This document shows positions 1 to 5,433 of a stretch of 5,498 nt of DNA, piece by piece. Where the stretch lies: contig MERZ01000028.1 in assembly GCA_001770785.1 (NCBI GenBank), positions 1-5,498 on the forward strand, read 5' to 3'. The stretch is from Burkholderiales bacterium RIFCSPHIGHO2_12_FULL_61_11. Lineage in GTDB: Bacteria > Pseudomonadota > Gammaproteobacteria > Burkholderiales > Burkholderiaceae_C. The notes under the pieces are model-generated. The model had not been told where the DNA came from. It did not search any database and saw only the letters and a list, made by a program, of their open reading frames with translations. Each line of letters starts with the position of its first letter. Position 1 is the stretch's first letter. The position numbers and the translations under genes are program-made.

Positions 1-261
1 GTGGAAAACCTGGAACGCGACTTTGGGCGCATAACGGTGCAATGTGGGCGCATCGATGCCGTGGTCTTCGTCCCCGATCTCTGGCAGCTGTTGCACCACC
101 AGCAGCGCGGCCGCCTGCGCAAGGTAGCCATCAAGCAACTCATCGAGCTCGTGACGCGCGTCGAACCAGGTCAACACCGCCGTAGCCAGCCAGACGCCCA
201 CCACCACGGCCAGCACCAGCGCCAGCAGCTGGCCCTGCAGCGAACGCGGCGGTTTGATCAT
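1..261 (-). CDS. Sensor histidine kinase, N-terminal part (QseC/TctE-like), cut by window edge
   Basis: The first 87 codons of a membrane sensor kinase are present; the gene continues beyond the left edge. The protein starts MIKPPRSLQGQLL and has one clear transmembrane helix at about residues 10-31 (rich in L, V, A, ending in W). The start of a periplasmic sensor region follows, with an acidic stretch (EIGDEDHG) near residues 61-68. This basic N-terminus, first helix and short periplasmic segment are typical of QseC/TctE-type kinases, whose HAMP, DHp and ATPase domains would lie outside the window. The ATG overlaps the TGA of the response regulator (ATGA), so translation is probably coupled; no strong Shine-Dalgarno sequence is seen. 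Its role as kinase partner of the adjacent regulator is inferred from position. The signal it senses cannot be told from this fragment. Confidence 0.85.
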   Translation of the reverse strand, partial: MIKPPRSLQGQLLALVLAVVVGVWLATAVLTWFDARHELDELLDGYLAQAAALLVVQQLPEIGDEDHGIDAPTLHRYAPKVAFQVFH

Positions 262-928
262 GGCTTGGGTGCGTCACGCAGCAGCATGTAGCCGACGCCA
301 CGCACCGTCTGGATCAGCGCGGGGCCGAGCTTGCGCCGCAGATTGTGGATGTGCACCTCGACAGCGTTGCTTTCCACCTCTTTGCCCCAGCTATAGAGCT
401 GCTGCTCAAGCTGTTCACGCGAGAGCACGCGGTCGGCATTCAGCATGAATGCCTGCAGCAGGTCAAACTCGCGGGTCGACAGCGTGACGGCTTCGCCCGA
501 CTGTTGCACCGAACGGGCTGCCGGATCGAGGACGACTTCCTGCGCGGTCAGGCTCTCCCGCGGCTGACCATGGGCGCGGCGAACCAGCGCGCGCAGGCGT
601 GCGGCCAGCTCATGCAGGTCGACCGGCTTGACCACATAATCATCGGCGCCGATGTTGAGCCCGCAGATGCGGTCCGGCACGGCGTCGCGCGCGGTCAGCA
701 CCAGCACCGGTGTGGCGATGCGCGCCAGTCGGATGGCCGCCAGCACGGCCAGGCCGTCCTTGCGCGGCAGCCCCAGATCAAGCACGGCCACCGCATGGCT
801 TGTGCGCGCAACTCGCGCTCGGCCGCCTCGCCGTCACGTACCCAGTCCACCTGAAAGCCGAGTTGTCGCAGGCCGGCTTGCAGGCCGTCACCTAACAGCG
901 GATCGTCTTCAGCAAGCAAAATGCGCAT
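258..928 (-). pseudogene. OmpR-family response regulator (QseB-like), frameshifted
   Basis: Two reading frames together make one complete OmpR/QseB-type regulator. The first runs from ATG at 928 (MRILLAEDD, acidic pocket D8/D9) to about 797. The second carries VLDLGLP with the phosphoacceptor Asp, then LTA (Thr79), KPVDL (Lys101) and a full C-terminal winged-helix DNA-binding domain ending GVGYMLL. Restoring one C on the minus strand near 796 (reading AQA-H-AVAVLDLG) gives an uninterrupted 223-residue protein, close to the usual ~220, with the Asp at residue 51. As given, the first frame runs on into unrelated sequence. The GTG at 789-791 could only start a protein lacking beta-strand 1 and the acidic pocket. 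The lesion may be a real inactivation or a sequencing error. The gene lies 27 bp after the cytochrome b gene and overlaps the kinase gene by 4 bp, so it is likely in the same operon and a candidate regulator of it. Confidence 0.85.
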
Positions 929-955
929 GATCCGGATTGTCCCATGAGGGTGTCA

Positions 956-1690
956 TCAGTCCTCATCCCGATCAGGGCCACCGGCTTTTGCCGATGCCAC
1001 CGATCGATCGGCAAGGCCACCGGCCGATGGCGCATTCTGCCATTGCATCCACCAGAAACTCAGCACGGCCGCCAGCATCAGCACCGAAACGGTTCGCCAC
1101 GCGCTGCGCACCGTCTCTTGCGGCAAACCCGGTTTGCGCCCGTGGATCATCGCGCCGACCAGGTTCTCCTTGTGCAGCCAACTGGCGACAACGACGCCCG
1201 CAACGTGAACACCGATAACGCCGAGCATGAAGCCGCTGGCCGCCTCGTGAACTTCTCCTGGCCAGCCACCCGCCAACTCGTTGTAGGACGCCCACCCGGT
1301 AGCGACAACGACCAGTGTCAGAACCAGCAAGAGGACGATTGCCACTGCACCCGCCGGGTTGTGGCCCAGGTGATGCTCGGGCTGGCCGCGCAGCAGGGTT
1401 CCGACGTAGCGAGACACCGCCTTGGGGCCACGGACAAAAGTCGAGAAGCGCGCGTAGCGAGTTCCCATCAAGCCCCAAACGATGCGAAAGCCCACCAGAC
1501 CGGCCATGGTGTAGCCCAGCGTGATGTGCACCAGCTTCCAGGCTTCACCCTCGCAGGTCAGGTAAGCGCCCGCAAAACTCAGCACCATCAGCCAGTGAAA
1601 GACGCGAACCGGCGCGTCCCACACCAGAATTTTTCGAGTCGCGGGCTCGGTTGCGTTTGCCTTAGCGGGGGATGCGGACATTGTGTTCAT
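956..1690 (-). CDS. Membrane cytochrome b (b561 / Ni,Fe-hydrogenase cytochrome b type), DHC partner
   Basis: This encodes a 244-residue integral membrane di-haem cytochrome b of the COG3658-like family. Family members pass electrons between the quinone pool and periplasmic c-type cytochromes. After a polar N-terminus come VWDAPVRVFHWLM (His32), helices at about 30-46, 52-74 (His55 in LVHITLGY), 112-133 and 150-170 (His162 in GVHVAG; His148 just before it), and a further hydrophobic segment at about 197-213. His32, His55 and His162 are likely haem ligands. The start at 1690 is chosen because AGGTGA lies 5 nt upstream; an upstream in-frame extension to 1768 has no family-like sequence and would overlap the previous gene deeply. 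That Shine-Dalgarno overlaps the stop codon of the diheme cytochrome gene, 5 bp away, indicating coupled expression. With the two upstream cytochromes it forms the known SHP-DHC-cytochrome b set. Confidence 0.9.
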   Translation of the reverse strand: MNTMSASPAKANATEPATRKILVWDAPVRVFHWLMVLSFAGAYLTCEGEAWKLVHITLGYTMAGLVGFRIVWGLMGTRYARFSTFVRGPKAVSRYVGTLLRGQPEHHLGHNPAGAVAIVLLLVLTLVVVATGWASYNELAGGWPGEVHEAASGFMLGVIGVHVAGVVVASWLHKENLVGAMIHGRKPGLPQETVRSAWRTVSVLMLAAVLSFWWMQWQNAPSAGGLADRSVASAKAGGPDRDED

Positions 1691-1695
1691 TGAAG

Positions 1696-2148
1696 TCACC
1701 TTTTTTCGGCAGTAGAAGTGTGGCAAGCGATGCAGTTCGAAGCACTCTTGACTGCGGCAAGTTTCCATGCGGCGGCGGAGACTTCATCGTGTTTACGAAT
1801 GAACCATGCCGTGCGCGTGATGCGGTCTTGCGGCGGTTCCTCGCTGACCCGCTTGTACGTCCCGGCATGCGAATTGATCCAGCCTGAGAGCTCTTTCACC
1901 GTTGCCGGGTCCAGCGAAGCATCGGTGCCGAAGTGATTTGGCAAGTTGCTCATGATCCGCCGCCAGGAAGCCGCTGGCATCAAGGTGGGCGAGTAAGCGA
2001 TATGGCAGGCCGCGCATTCTTGGCTGTATTTAGGCAACAAGGGCACATAACGCCCATTGCTTTCCGCCATGGCCGGGTGGCTGATGCCGCTTGCCGCAAT
2101 CAAACCGAAAGCGAGGCGGCCAACAAGGGAACTCAGTTGAAATGACAT
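1696..2148 (-). CDS. Diheme cytochrome c (DHC family), periplasmic
   Basis: The product is a 150-residue exported cytochrome with two c-type haem sites, CAACH at 45-49 and CIACH at 139-143, the second almost at the C-terminus. A signal peptide is visible: a short N-terminus, a hydrophobic core at about 8-22 and a likely cleavage after AMA (residue 28). Length, haem spacing and the PKYSQECAACH context fit the DHC family, which is typically encoded beside SHP and a membrane cytochrome b. Additional His residues (72, 94, 120) are candidates for distal haem ligands. The likely role is electron relay in the periplasm between cytochrome b and SHP; this comes from family knowledge and gene order. 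The gene begins 38 bp after shp and ends 5 bp before the cytochrome b start. The Shine-Dalgarno is weak (AAGAAG, somewhat far from the ATG). Confidence 0.92.
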   Translation of the reverse strand: MSFQLSSLVGRLAFGLIAASGISHPAMAESNGRYVPLLPKYSQECAACHIAYSPTLMPAASWRRIMSNLPNHFGTDASLDPATVKELSGWINSHAGTYKRVSEEPPQDRITRTAWFIRKHDEVSAAAWKLAAVKSASNCIACHTSTAEKR

Positions 2149-2186
2149 GAGAAATTCTTCTTAAAGCTAACCAAAGTAAAAAACCA

Positions 2187-2609
2187 TCAAGGCTTGAGCG
2201 TTAGCAGCCAGCTCAGCACATCGGCCTTCTCGGCCGGGGTGCACTCGCGGCTCATCACGTCATTACAGTTGCGGCGGAACCATTTTTCGGTCTTGGCTGC
2301 ATCGGTAAAACGCGTGGGGTTGAAGGCCGGCGCCATCGCGCTTATTGATTTGCCGGTGGAGGCGTGCCTGCCTGTCGGGATCGGCACGGCGCCGTGGCAC
2401 GAGGCGCAACTCCATTCGCGGCCCTGGCGGGTGGTAAAAAGTTGCTGCCCGCGGGCCGGCACGGCAGGTGAGCCCGCCTGGGCGGTGTAGCCAGACAGCA
2501 GTTCGGCCGGAGTGGCCGCCTGGGCGGCAGGTGCAAGGGCGGCACCAGCCAGCCCGAGAGCGGCGATGATGGATCGAAATGAGGACGGATGCAGAGTTGA
2601 CGGGTTCAT
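2187..2609 (-). CDS. shp: SHP-type oxygen-binding cytochrome c (DUF1924)
   Basis: A 140-residue exported monohaem cytochrome. The signal peptide has a hydrophobic core at about 13-27 and likely cleavage after AQA (residue 31), leaving about 109 residues, near the size of Rhodobacter sphaeroides haem protein (SHP). The haem site is CASCH at 68-72. The diagnostic family segment FRRNCNDVMSRECTP lies at 111-125. In SHP an Asn in the equivalent RNCN motif is the distal haem ligand that is released on reduction, letting small ligands such as oxygen bind. Here the candidate is Asn114, and Cys115/Cys123 could form the nearby disulfide known in SHP. The conserved end EKADVLSWLL also matches. The start is supported by AGGGAG 5 nt upstream. 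It is first in the operon with DHC, cytochrome b and the two-component genes. The physiological substrate of the family is unsettled. Confidence 0.92.
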   Translation of the reverse strand: MNPSTLHPSSFRSIIAALGLAGAALAPAAQAATPAELLSGYTAQAGSPAVPARGQQLFTTRQGREWSCASCHGAVPIPTGRHASTGKSISAMAPAFNPTRFTDAAKTEKWFRRNCNDVMSRECTPAEKADVLSWLLTLKP

Positions 2610-2635
2610 GGTGACTCCCTGGTTTTGATGATCAT
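2606..2635 (-). CDS. Possible 9-residue leader ORF overlapping the shp start
   Basis: A short frame, MIIKTRESP then TGA, starts at 2635 behind a good purine-rich site (AAGGGGG, 5 nt from the ATG). Its stop overlaps the shp ATG as ATGA. It contains the shp Shine-Dalgarno. It exists because the ribosome-binding and start segment is duplicated in tandem. Translational coupling to shp is possible but is inference; the peptide itself looks unlikely to have its own function. Confidence 0.3.
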   Translation of the reverse strand: MIIKTRESP

Positions 2636-2659
2636 GGTGACCCCCTTGGCCTTGATGAT
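2607..2659. repeat. Imperfect tandem duplication of the shp RBS/start segment
   Basis: Two adjacent units, 2607-2632 (26 nt) and 2633-2659 (27 nt), both begin CATGGTGAC, continue with a C-rich block (CCCT or CCCCCTTGG) and end TTGATGAT. They differ by a few substitutions and one length change. On the minus strand each unit carries a Shine-Dalgarno-like purine run followed by GTCACCATG. The gene-proximal unit provides the shp start. Confidence 0.75.
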
Positions 2660-2670
2660 GCGACCGGGTT

Positions 2671-2687
2671 CTTAGAGCTTTCTTAAG
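2671..2687 (-). promoter_or_regulatory. PmrA/QseB-like direct-repeat box upstream of shp
   Basis: On the minus strand this reads CTTAAG, five bases (AAAGC), then TCTAAG, an 11-bp-spaced direct repeat. PmrA-class regulators, close relatives of QseB, bind CTTAAG-N5-CTTAAG-type boxes. It ends 62 bp before the shp ATG. A weak -10-like CATCAT lies about 11 bp downstream (2654-2659). Binding by the adjacent regulator is inferred. Confidence 0.5.
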
Positions 2688-2700
2688 CGGCGATACGCTT

Positions 2701-2721
2701 GTTCAGACCGGCTTAAGTTGC
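2701..2721 (-). promoter_or_regulatory. Second CTTAAG box between shp and the divergent small gene
   Basis: On the minus strand it reads CTTAAG, five bases (CCGGT), then CTGAAC. Its CTTAAG core lies exactly 30 bp (about three helical turns) from that of the box at 2671-2687. Bases 2703-2721 match 17 of 19 bases upstream of trxC (3912-3930). Being in the 161-bp divergent intergenic region, it could act on shp, on the small gene at 2771, or on both. Confidence 0.5.
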
Positions 2722-2770
2722 GGTGGTCAGGATTGCAGCCATCCATTCACCGCGAGAAAGGAACCCTGCC

Positions 2771-2926
2771 ATGCATCCTGTCCTCCGCCTCTTCATCCGC
2801 CAATACCTGGGTGTCGTGTGCGCCGCACTGCTGCCAGTCATCTTCGCCGCCTTCCTGTCGATTCCGCTCAGCTTGGGGGGACACCCGGGTGAACCACGCG
2901 CCGTCGATGCACCGATCGGCATATGA
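2771..2926 (+). CDS. Small hydrophobic protein, 51 residues, unknown function
   Basis: The frame begins MHPVLRLFIRQYL behind a good Shine-Dalgarno (AAAGGA, 8 nt before the ATG). It has one strongly hydrophobic segment at about residues 11-34, ending in IPLSLGGHPGEP. It therefore looks like a single-span inner-membrane protein with a positively charged N-terminus. I do not recognise a named family. It is divergent from shp and shares the intergenic region with the CTTAAG boxes, so it could be co-regulated. The last few residues may not be original, because P-type ATPase debris begins directly after the stop in another frame. The stop sits in CATATGACCTGA, where a shifted frame would instead end in HMT. 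Confidence 0.55.
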   Translation: MHPVLRLFIRQYLGVVCAALLPVIFAAFLSIPLSLGGHPGEPRAVDAPIGI

Positions 2927-3291
2927 CCTGAAGCACAGCGCCGTTCGGCGCAAACTCTTGGGCGCAATGGCCAGTGACTTGCGCGCGCGGCTCGCTGACA
3001 CGCCTGTCTTCTGTCGTATCCAGCCGGAACAAAAACTGCGTCTGGTGCGGGCATTTCGGGCCTGCGGGGAAGTCGTCGCGATGACCGGGGACGGCGTCAA
3101 CGGCTGGATCAGCGTGGCCATTCTGACCTTGCTGGGTGCCGTGCTCGGCATTCCCGGAATCAGCCGGCTGTTCGCGTTCGGACCCTTGACGCCTGCCGCT
3201 TCTGAGCGGCGTGGGTGTGGCCCTGCTGAGTCTGCTGTGGTTTGAGGGCGTCAAACGGGGCTTGGCCTACGCAGGCCGTAACCCGCAGTAA
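2927..3291 (+). pseudogene. P-type cation ATPase remnant (internally deleted and frameshifted)
   Basis: The frame reading LADTPVFCRIQPEQKL and then EVVAMTGDGVN (to 3101) is the P-domain end of a P-type cation-transporting ATPase; in intact members GDGVN is followed by DAPALK. Here it continues at once with GWISVAILTLLGAVLG and SRLFAFGPLTPA, which resembles the last membrane region of the same family. The whole segment between, normally over 200 residues, is missing, as are the A domain, the DKTGT phosphorylation site and most membrane helices. A frameshift near 3198 moves the end (LLSGVGVALLSLLWFEGVKR to TAA at 3291) to another frame; it fits a loss of two bases or a gain of one. The left boundary of homology is unclear, about 2927-2985. 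It cannot encode a working pump. The fused frame by itself would stop at 3245. Confidence 0.8.
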
Positions 3292-3323
3292 TCAACTTTT
3301 TGTTTTGCCCCGGAGGCGATCAT

Positions 3324-3761
3324 TCAGGGCATGTGCGAGCGTGTCCAGCGCACGATGTCTGGAGCGCTCATGGCACCGGGCTGGCGCGCCACTTCACGGC
3401 CGCCTGCGAACAGCGCCAGCGTCGGAATGCTGCGAATATTGAAACGCGCACCCAGGCTCTGTGCCTCTTCGGTGTTGACCTTGGCCACGCGAACTTCGGG
3501 CTCCAGCTGCGCTGCAGCCTGCTCATAGGCGGGCGCCATCTGCATGCAGGGGCCACACCATGGTGCCCAGAAATCGACCAGAACCGGGATCTGGCTGTGC
3601 GAAATTTGACGGTAAAACGCGGCTTCATCCAGCCCTGCCGGATGGCCCGTAAACAACAGCTGATGGCAGCTGCCGCAACTGGGTGCCTTGACCAGATCGC
3701 CGCGTTTTACGCGGTTGGTGGTGTGGCAGTTCGGGCAGACAATGTGCAAAGAATCAGTCAT
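3324..3761 (-). CDS. trxC: Thioredoxin 2 (TrxC), zinc-binding thioredoxin
   Basis: A 145-residue cytoplasmic thiol-disulfide reductase. The N-terminal zinc-binding module has four cysteines, in CPNC (Cys9, Cys12) and CGSC (Cys29, Cys32). A complete thioredoxin domain follows with VDFWAPWCGPC (redox cysteines 69 and 72) and the cis-proline SIPT (Pro113). Length and layout match E. coli TrxC (139 residues). The start at 3761 is chosen for AAGG about 7 nt upstream and the family-like MTDSLHIVCPNC; an in-frame extension to 3878 has no such support. TrxC proteins reduce protein disulfides, often under oxidative stress. The gene converges on the ATPase remnant, with 32 bp between them. Its upstream region carries the CTTAAG motif also found before shp, suggesting shared control. 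Confidence 0.95.
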   Translation of the reverse strand: MTDSLHIVCPNCHTTNRVKRGDLVKAPSCGSCHQLLFTGHPAGLDEAAFYRQISHSQIPVLVDFWAPWCGPCMQMAPAYEQAAAQLEPEVRVAKVNTEEAQSLGARFNIRSIPTLALFAGGREVARQPGAMSAPDIVRWTRSHMP

Positions 3762-3911
3762 GGTGTACCTTGCGTGAGGATTGAAAGCTCGACCAGCGCA
3801 TGGGGTCTGGCCAGTTTCGAAGTAGAAAAACGAGTTTCGGTGGTGCTCTAAAACTGGGGATTTCTTCGAAAAATGCAAGCGCCTGACAAGCGGATCCGGA
3901 CATTCTTGAAG

Positions 3912-3930
3912 TCATACCGGCTTAAGATGC
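3912..3930 (-). promoter_or_regulatory. Operator-like motif upstream of trxC, matching the shp box
   Basis: The plus strand reads TCATACCGGCTTAAGATGC; positions 2703-2721 read TCAGACCGGCTTAAGTTGC, so 17 of 19 bases agree, including an unbroken 11-base core. It lies about 150 bp before the trxC ATG and has the same orientation relative to trxC as the other copy has to shp. A common DNA-binding regulator is inferred. Confidence 0.45.
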
Positions 3931-3937
3931 TCCTTGT

Positions 3938-3951
3938 TTTATAGCAGCTAT
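3938..3951 (-). promoter_or_regulatory. Possible extended -10 / short palindrome upstream of trxC
   Basis: On the minus strand TGC-TATAAA (3946-3938) resembles an extended -10. TTGACG at 3971-3966 is too far away (22 bp) to be a normal -35. The same bases contain the palindrome ATAGC-A-GCTAT (3941-3951). If used as a promoter for trxC, the CTTAAG motif would fall just downstream of the transcription start. The evidence is weak. Confidence 0.25.
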
Positions 3952-3967
3952 CCCATCATGGCGAGCG

Positions 3968-4141
3968 TCAAGCCCTGCGCTTAAACTTGGCGTCCGGGCG
4001 GCAGCGCATCTCCAGCACGATGTGCGCTTCGTTTTGATCGCACTTTTTATCAGTCATCCCATTTTTCAACACACTACCGCAAGTCTCCTCGAAAAATGCC
4101 TTGCGCCCGCCCTTCTCCTTTTCCTGAAGCCTTCTGCTCAT
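3968..4141 (-). CDS. Possible small basic protein (57 or 29 residues), unknown
   Basis: A frame of 57 codons starts MSRRLQEKEK; an internal ATG at 4057 would give 29 residues beginning MTDKKCDQNEAH. It is rich in Lys, Arg and Glu, with three Cys (21, 34, 47) and a basic end, KFKRRA. The downstream half has G or C in most third positions like the neighbouring genes, which favours real coding; the upstream half less so. Neither start has a convincing Shine-Dalgarno. The longer start shares the CATG with the divergent helicase start, which would be awkward for two genes, so the shorter form is preferable. I do not recognise a family. Apart from this frame and the sites listed separately, the 378-bp gap between trxC and rhlE shows nothing clear. 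Confidence 0.3.
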   Translation of the reverse strand: MSRRLQEKEKGGRKAFFEETCGSVLKNGMTDKKCDQNEAHIVLEMRCRPDAKFKRRA

Positions 4142-5402
4142 GCCATTTTCTTCACTGGGCCTGTTGCCCACCCTTTTGCGTGCCCTTGCCGAAAAGGGCT
4201 ACGTTGCGCCCACGGCCATCCAGACGGCGGCTATTCCGGCGATCTTGCAGGGTCGTGATGTAGTGGGCTCGGCTCAAACCGGCTCTGGCAAAACGGCCGC
4301 TTTTGCCCTGCCCCTGCTGCAGCAATTGGCCGAGGCACCTTTGCAAGCGCCGCGGCCCGTCCGCTGCTTGATCCTGGTGCCTACGCGAGAGCTGGCGGCA
4401 CAGGTGGGTGAATCCATTGTCAGCCTGGCCAACTACCTGCCAAAAAAGGTGAAGGTTGCGGTGGTGTTTGGCGGCGTGTCCATCAATCCGCAAATGATGA
4501 ACTTGCGTGGCGGCGCCGACATCGTGGTGGCCACGCCGGGGCGCCTGATTGACCTGATTGACCACAACGCGCTGACCCTGGCATCGGTGCATACGCTGGT
4601 GCTGGATGAAGCCGACCGCCTGCTGGACCTGGGCTTTGGCGAGGAGCTCGACCGCATTCTCGGGCTGCTGCCAGCGCAGCGGCAAAACCTGTTTTTCTCG
4701 GCAACGTTTCCGCCTGCCATCGAGGCGCTGGCCGCCAGCCTGCTGCATAAGCCTTTGCGCATTGAAGTGCCGATGGCAGAGCAGACTGCGCCCGACATTG
4801 CGCAGCGCGCCATTGAAGTGGATGCTCCGCGGCGAACCCAGCTGCTGCGCCATCTGGTGCAAAGCGAGGGCTGGAGTCGGGTGCTGGTGTTTGTGGCGAC
4901 CAAGCACGCCGCCGAAATCGTGGCCGACAAGCTGCGCAAGGCAGGCATCGAGGCCGAACCCTTTCATGGCGAACTGAGCCAGGGCAAGCGCAGCCAGGTG
5001 CTGCTCGATTTCAAGATGAAAATCCTGCAGGTGGTGGTCGCCACCGATGTTGCCGCACGGGGCATCGACATTACCCAATTGCCGGTGGTGGTGAACTACG
5101 ACCTGCCGCGCTCAGCCGTTGACTACACGCACCGCATTGGCCGCACCGGCCGCGCCGGCGAGAGCGGCATGGCCATCAGTTTTGTCAGTGCGGACACAGA
5201 AGCGCACTTCCGGCTTATCGAAAAACGCCAGCGCCTGAGCGTGGCGCGTGAGCAAGTTGCAGGCTTTGAGCCGGTTCAATCCGGAGCGACCAGCGCAAGC
5301 GCACCGTCATCGAACGGCGGCATCAAGGGCAAGCGCCCGAGCAAGAAAGACAAGCTGCGCGAGGCAGCAGCAGCGCGCGGGCAAGCAGCGCAAAAAGAGT
5401 AA
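4140..5402 (+). CDS. rhlE: DEAD-box ATP-dependent RNA helicase, RhlE type
   Basis: A complete 420-residue cytoplasmic RNA helicase that unwinds short RNA duplexes using ATP, with family roles in ribosome assembly and RNA turnover. All motifs are present in order: Q motif (GYVAPTAIQ, 20-28), motif I AQTGSGKT (45-52), Ia PTRELAAQ (81-88), GG (111-112), Ib TPGRLID (132-138), II DEAD (156-159), III SAT (187-189), IV LVFVATKHAA (249-258), V VVVATDVAARGIDI (298-311) and VI HRIGRTGRAG (331-340). A short Ser/Ala linker and a basic tail (GIKGKRPSKKDKLR, then Ala/Gln-rich) follow, as is usual for RNA contacts. The N-terminus MPFSSLGL matches RhlE (MSFDSLGL-type), supporting this start although no good Shine-Dalgarno precedes it. 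Length is near the family norm (E. coli RhlE 454). It appears to be monocistronic. Confidence 0.93.
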   Translation: MPFSSLGLLPTLLRALAEKGYVAPTAIQTAAIPAILQGRDVVGSAQTGSGKTAAFALPLLQQLAEAPLQAPRPVRCLILVPTRELAAQVGESIVSLANYLPKKVKVAVVFGGVSINPQMMNLRGGADIVVATPGRLIDLIDHNALTLASVHTLVLDEADRLLDLGFGEELDRILGLLPAQRQNLFFSATFPPAIEALAASLLHKPLRIEVPMAEQTAPDIAQRAIEVDAPRRTQLLRHLVQSEGWSRVLVFVATKHAAEIVADKLRKAGIEAEPFHGELSQGKRSQVLLDFKMKILQVVVATDVAARGIDITQLPVVVNYDLPRSAVDYTHRIGRTGRAGESGMAISFVSADTEAHFRLIEKRQRLSVAREQVAGFEPVQSGATSASAPSSNGGIKGKRPSKKDKLREAAAARGQAAQKE

Positions 5403-5433
5403 GCCGCGAGTAGGCGGCATGCGAAGCTGCAGC

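Noticed and set aside
345..854. Plus-strand open frame opposite the response regulator
   Set aside because: It is a shadow of the conserved regulator on the minus strand, rich in His/Gln/Arg with no family features.
944..1693. Plus-strand open frame of about 250 codons opposite cytochrome b
   Set aside because: It has no recognisable domain; the minus strand has a cytochrome b with ligand histidines, helices and a ribosome-binding site.
3663..3737. Two CxxCH motifs (CPNCH, CGSCH) in the trxC product, resembling haem c sites
   Set aside because: They form the zinc-binding cysteine module of thioredoxin 2, and the protein has no signal peptide, so haem attachment is not expected.
3762..3878. 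39-residue N-terminal extension of the trxC product
   Set aside because: The extension has no thioredoxin-family similarity, and a Shine-Dalgarno sits right before the internal ATG at 3761.
4152..5078. Long open frame (308 codons) on the minus strand inside the helicase gene
   Set aside because: It is antisense to a fully motif-supported DEAD-box gene; its His/Gln/Arg-rich composition is typical of a GC-rich shadow frame.
5403..5418. Hairpin GCCGC-GAGTAG-GCGGC after rhlE as a terminator
   Set aside because: The stem is only 5 bp and no T-run follows on either strand, so intrinsic termination is not supported.
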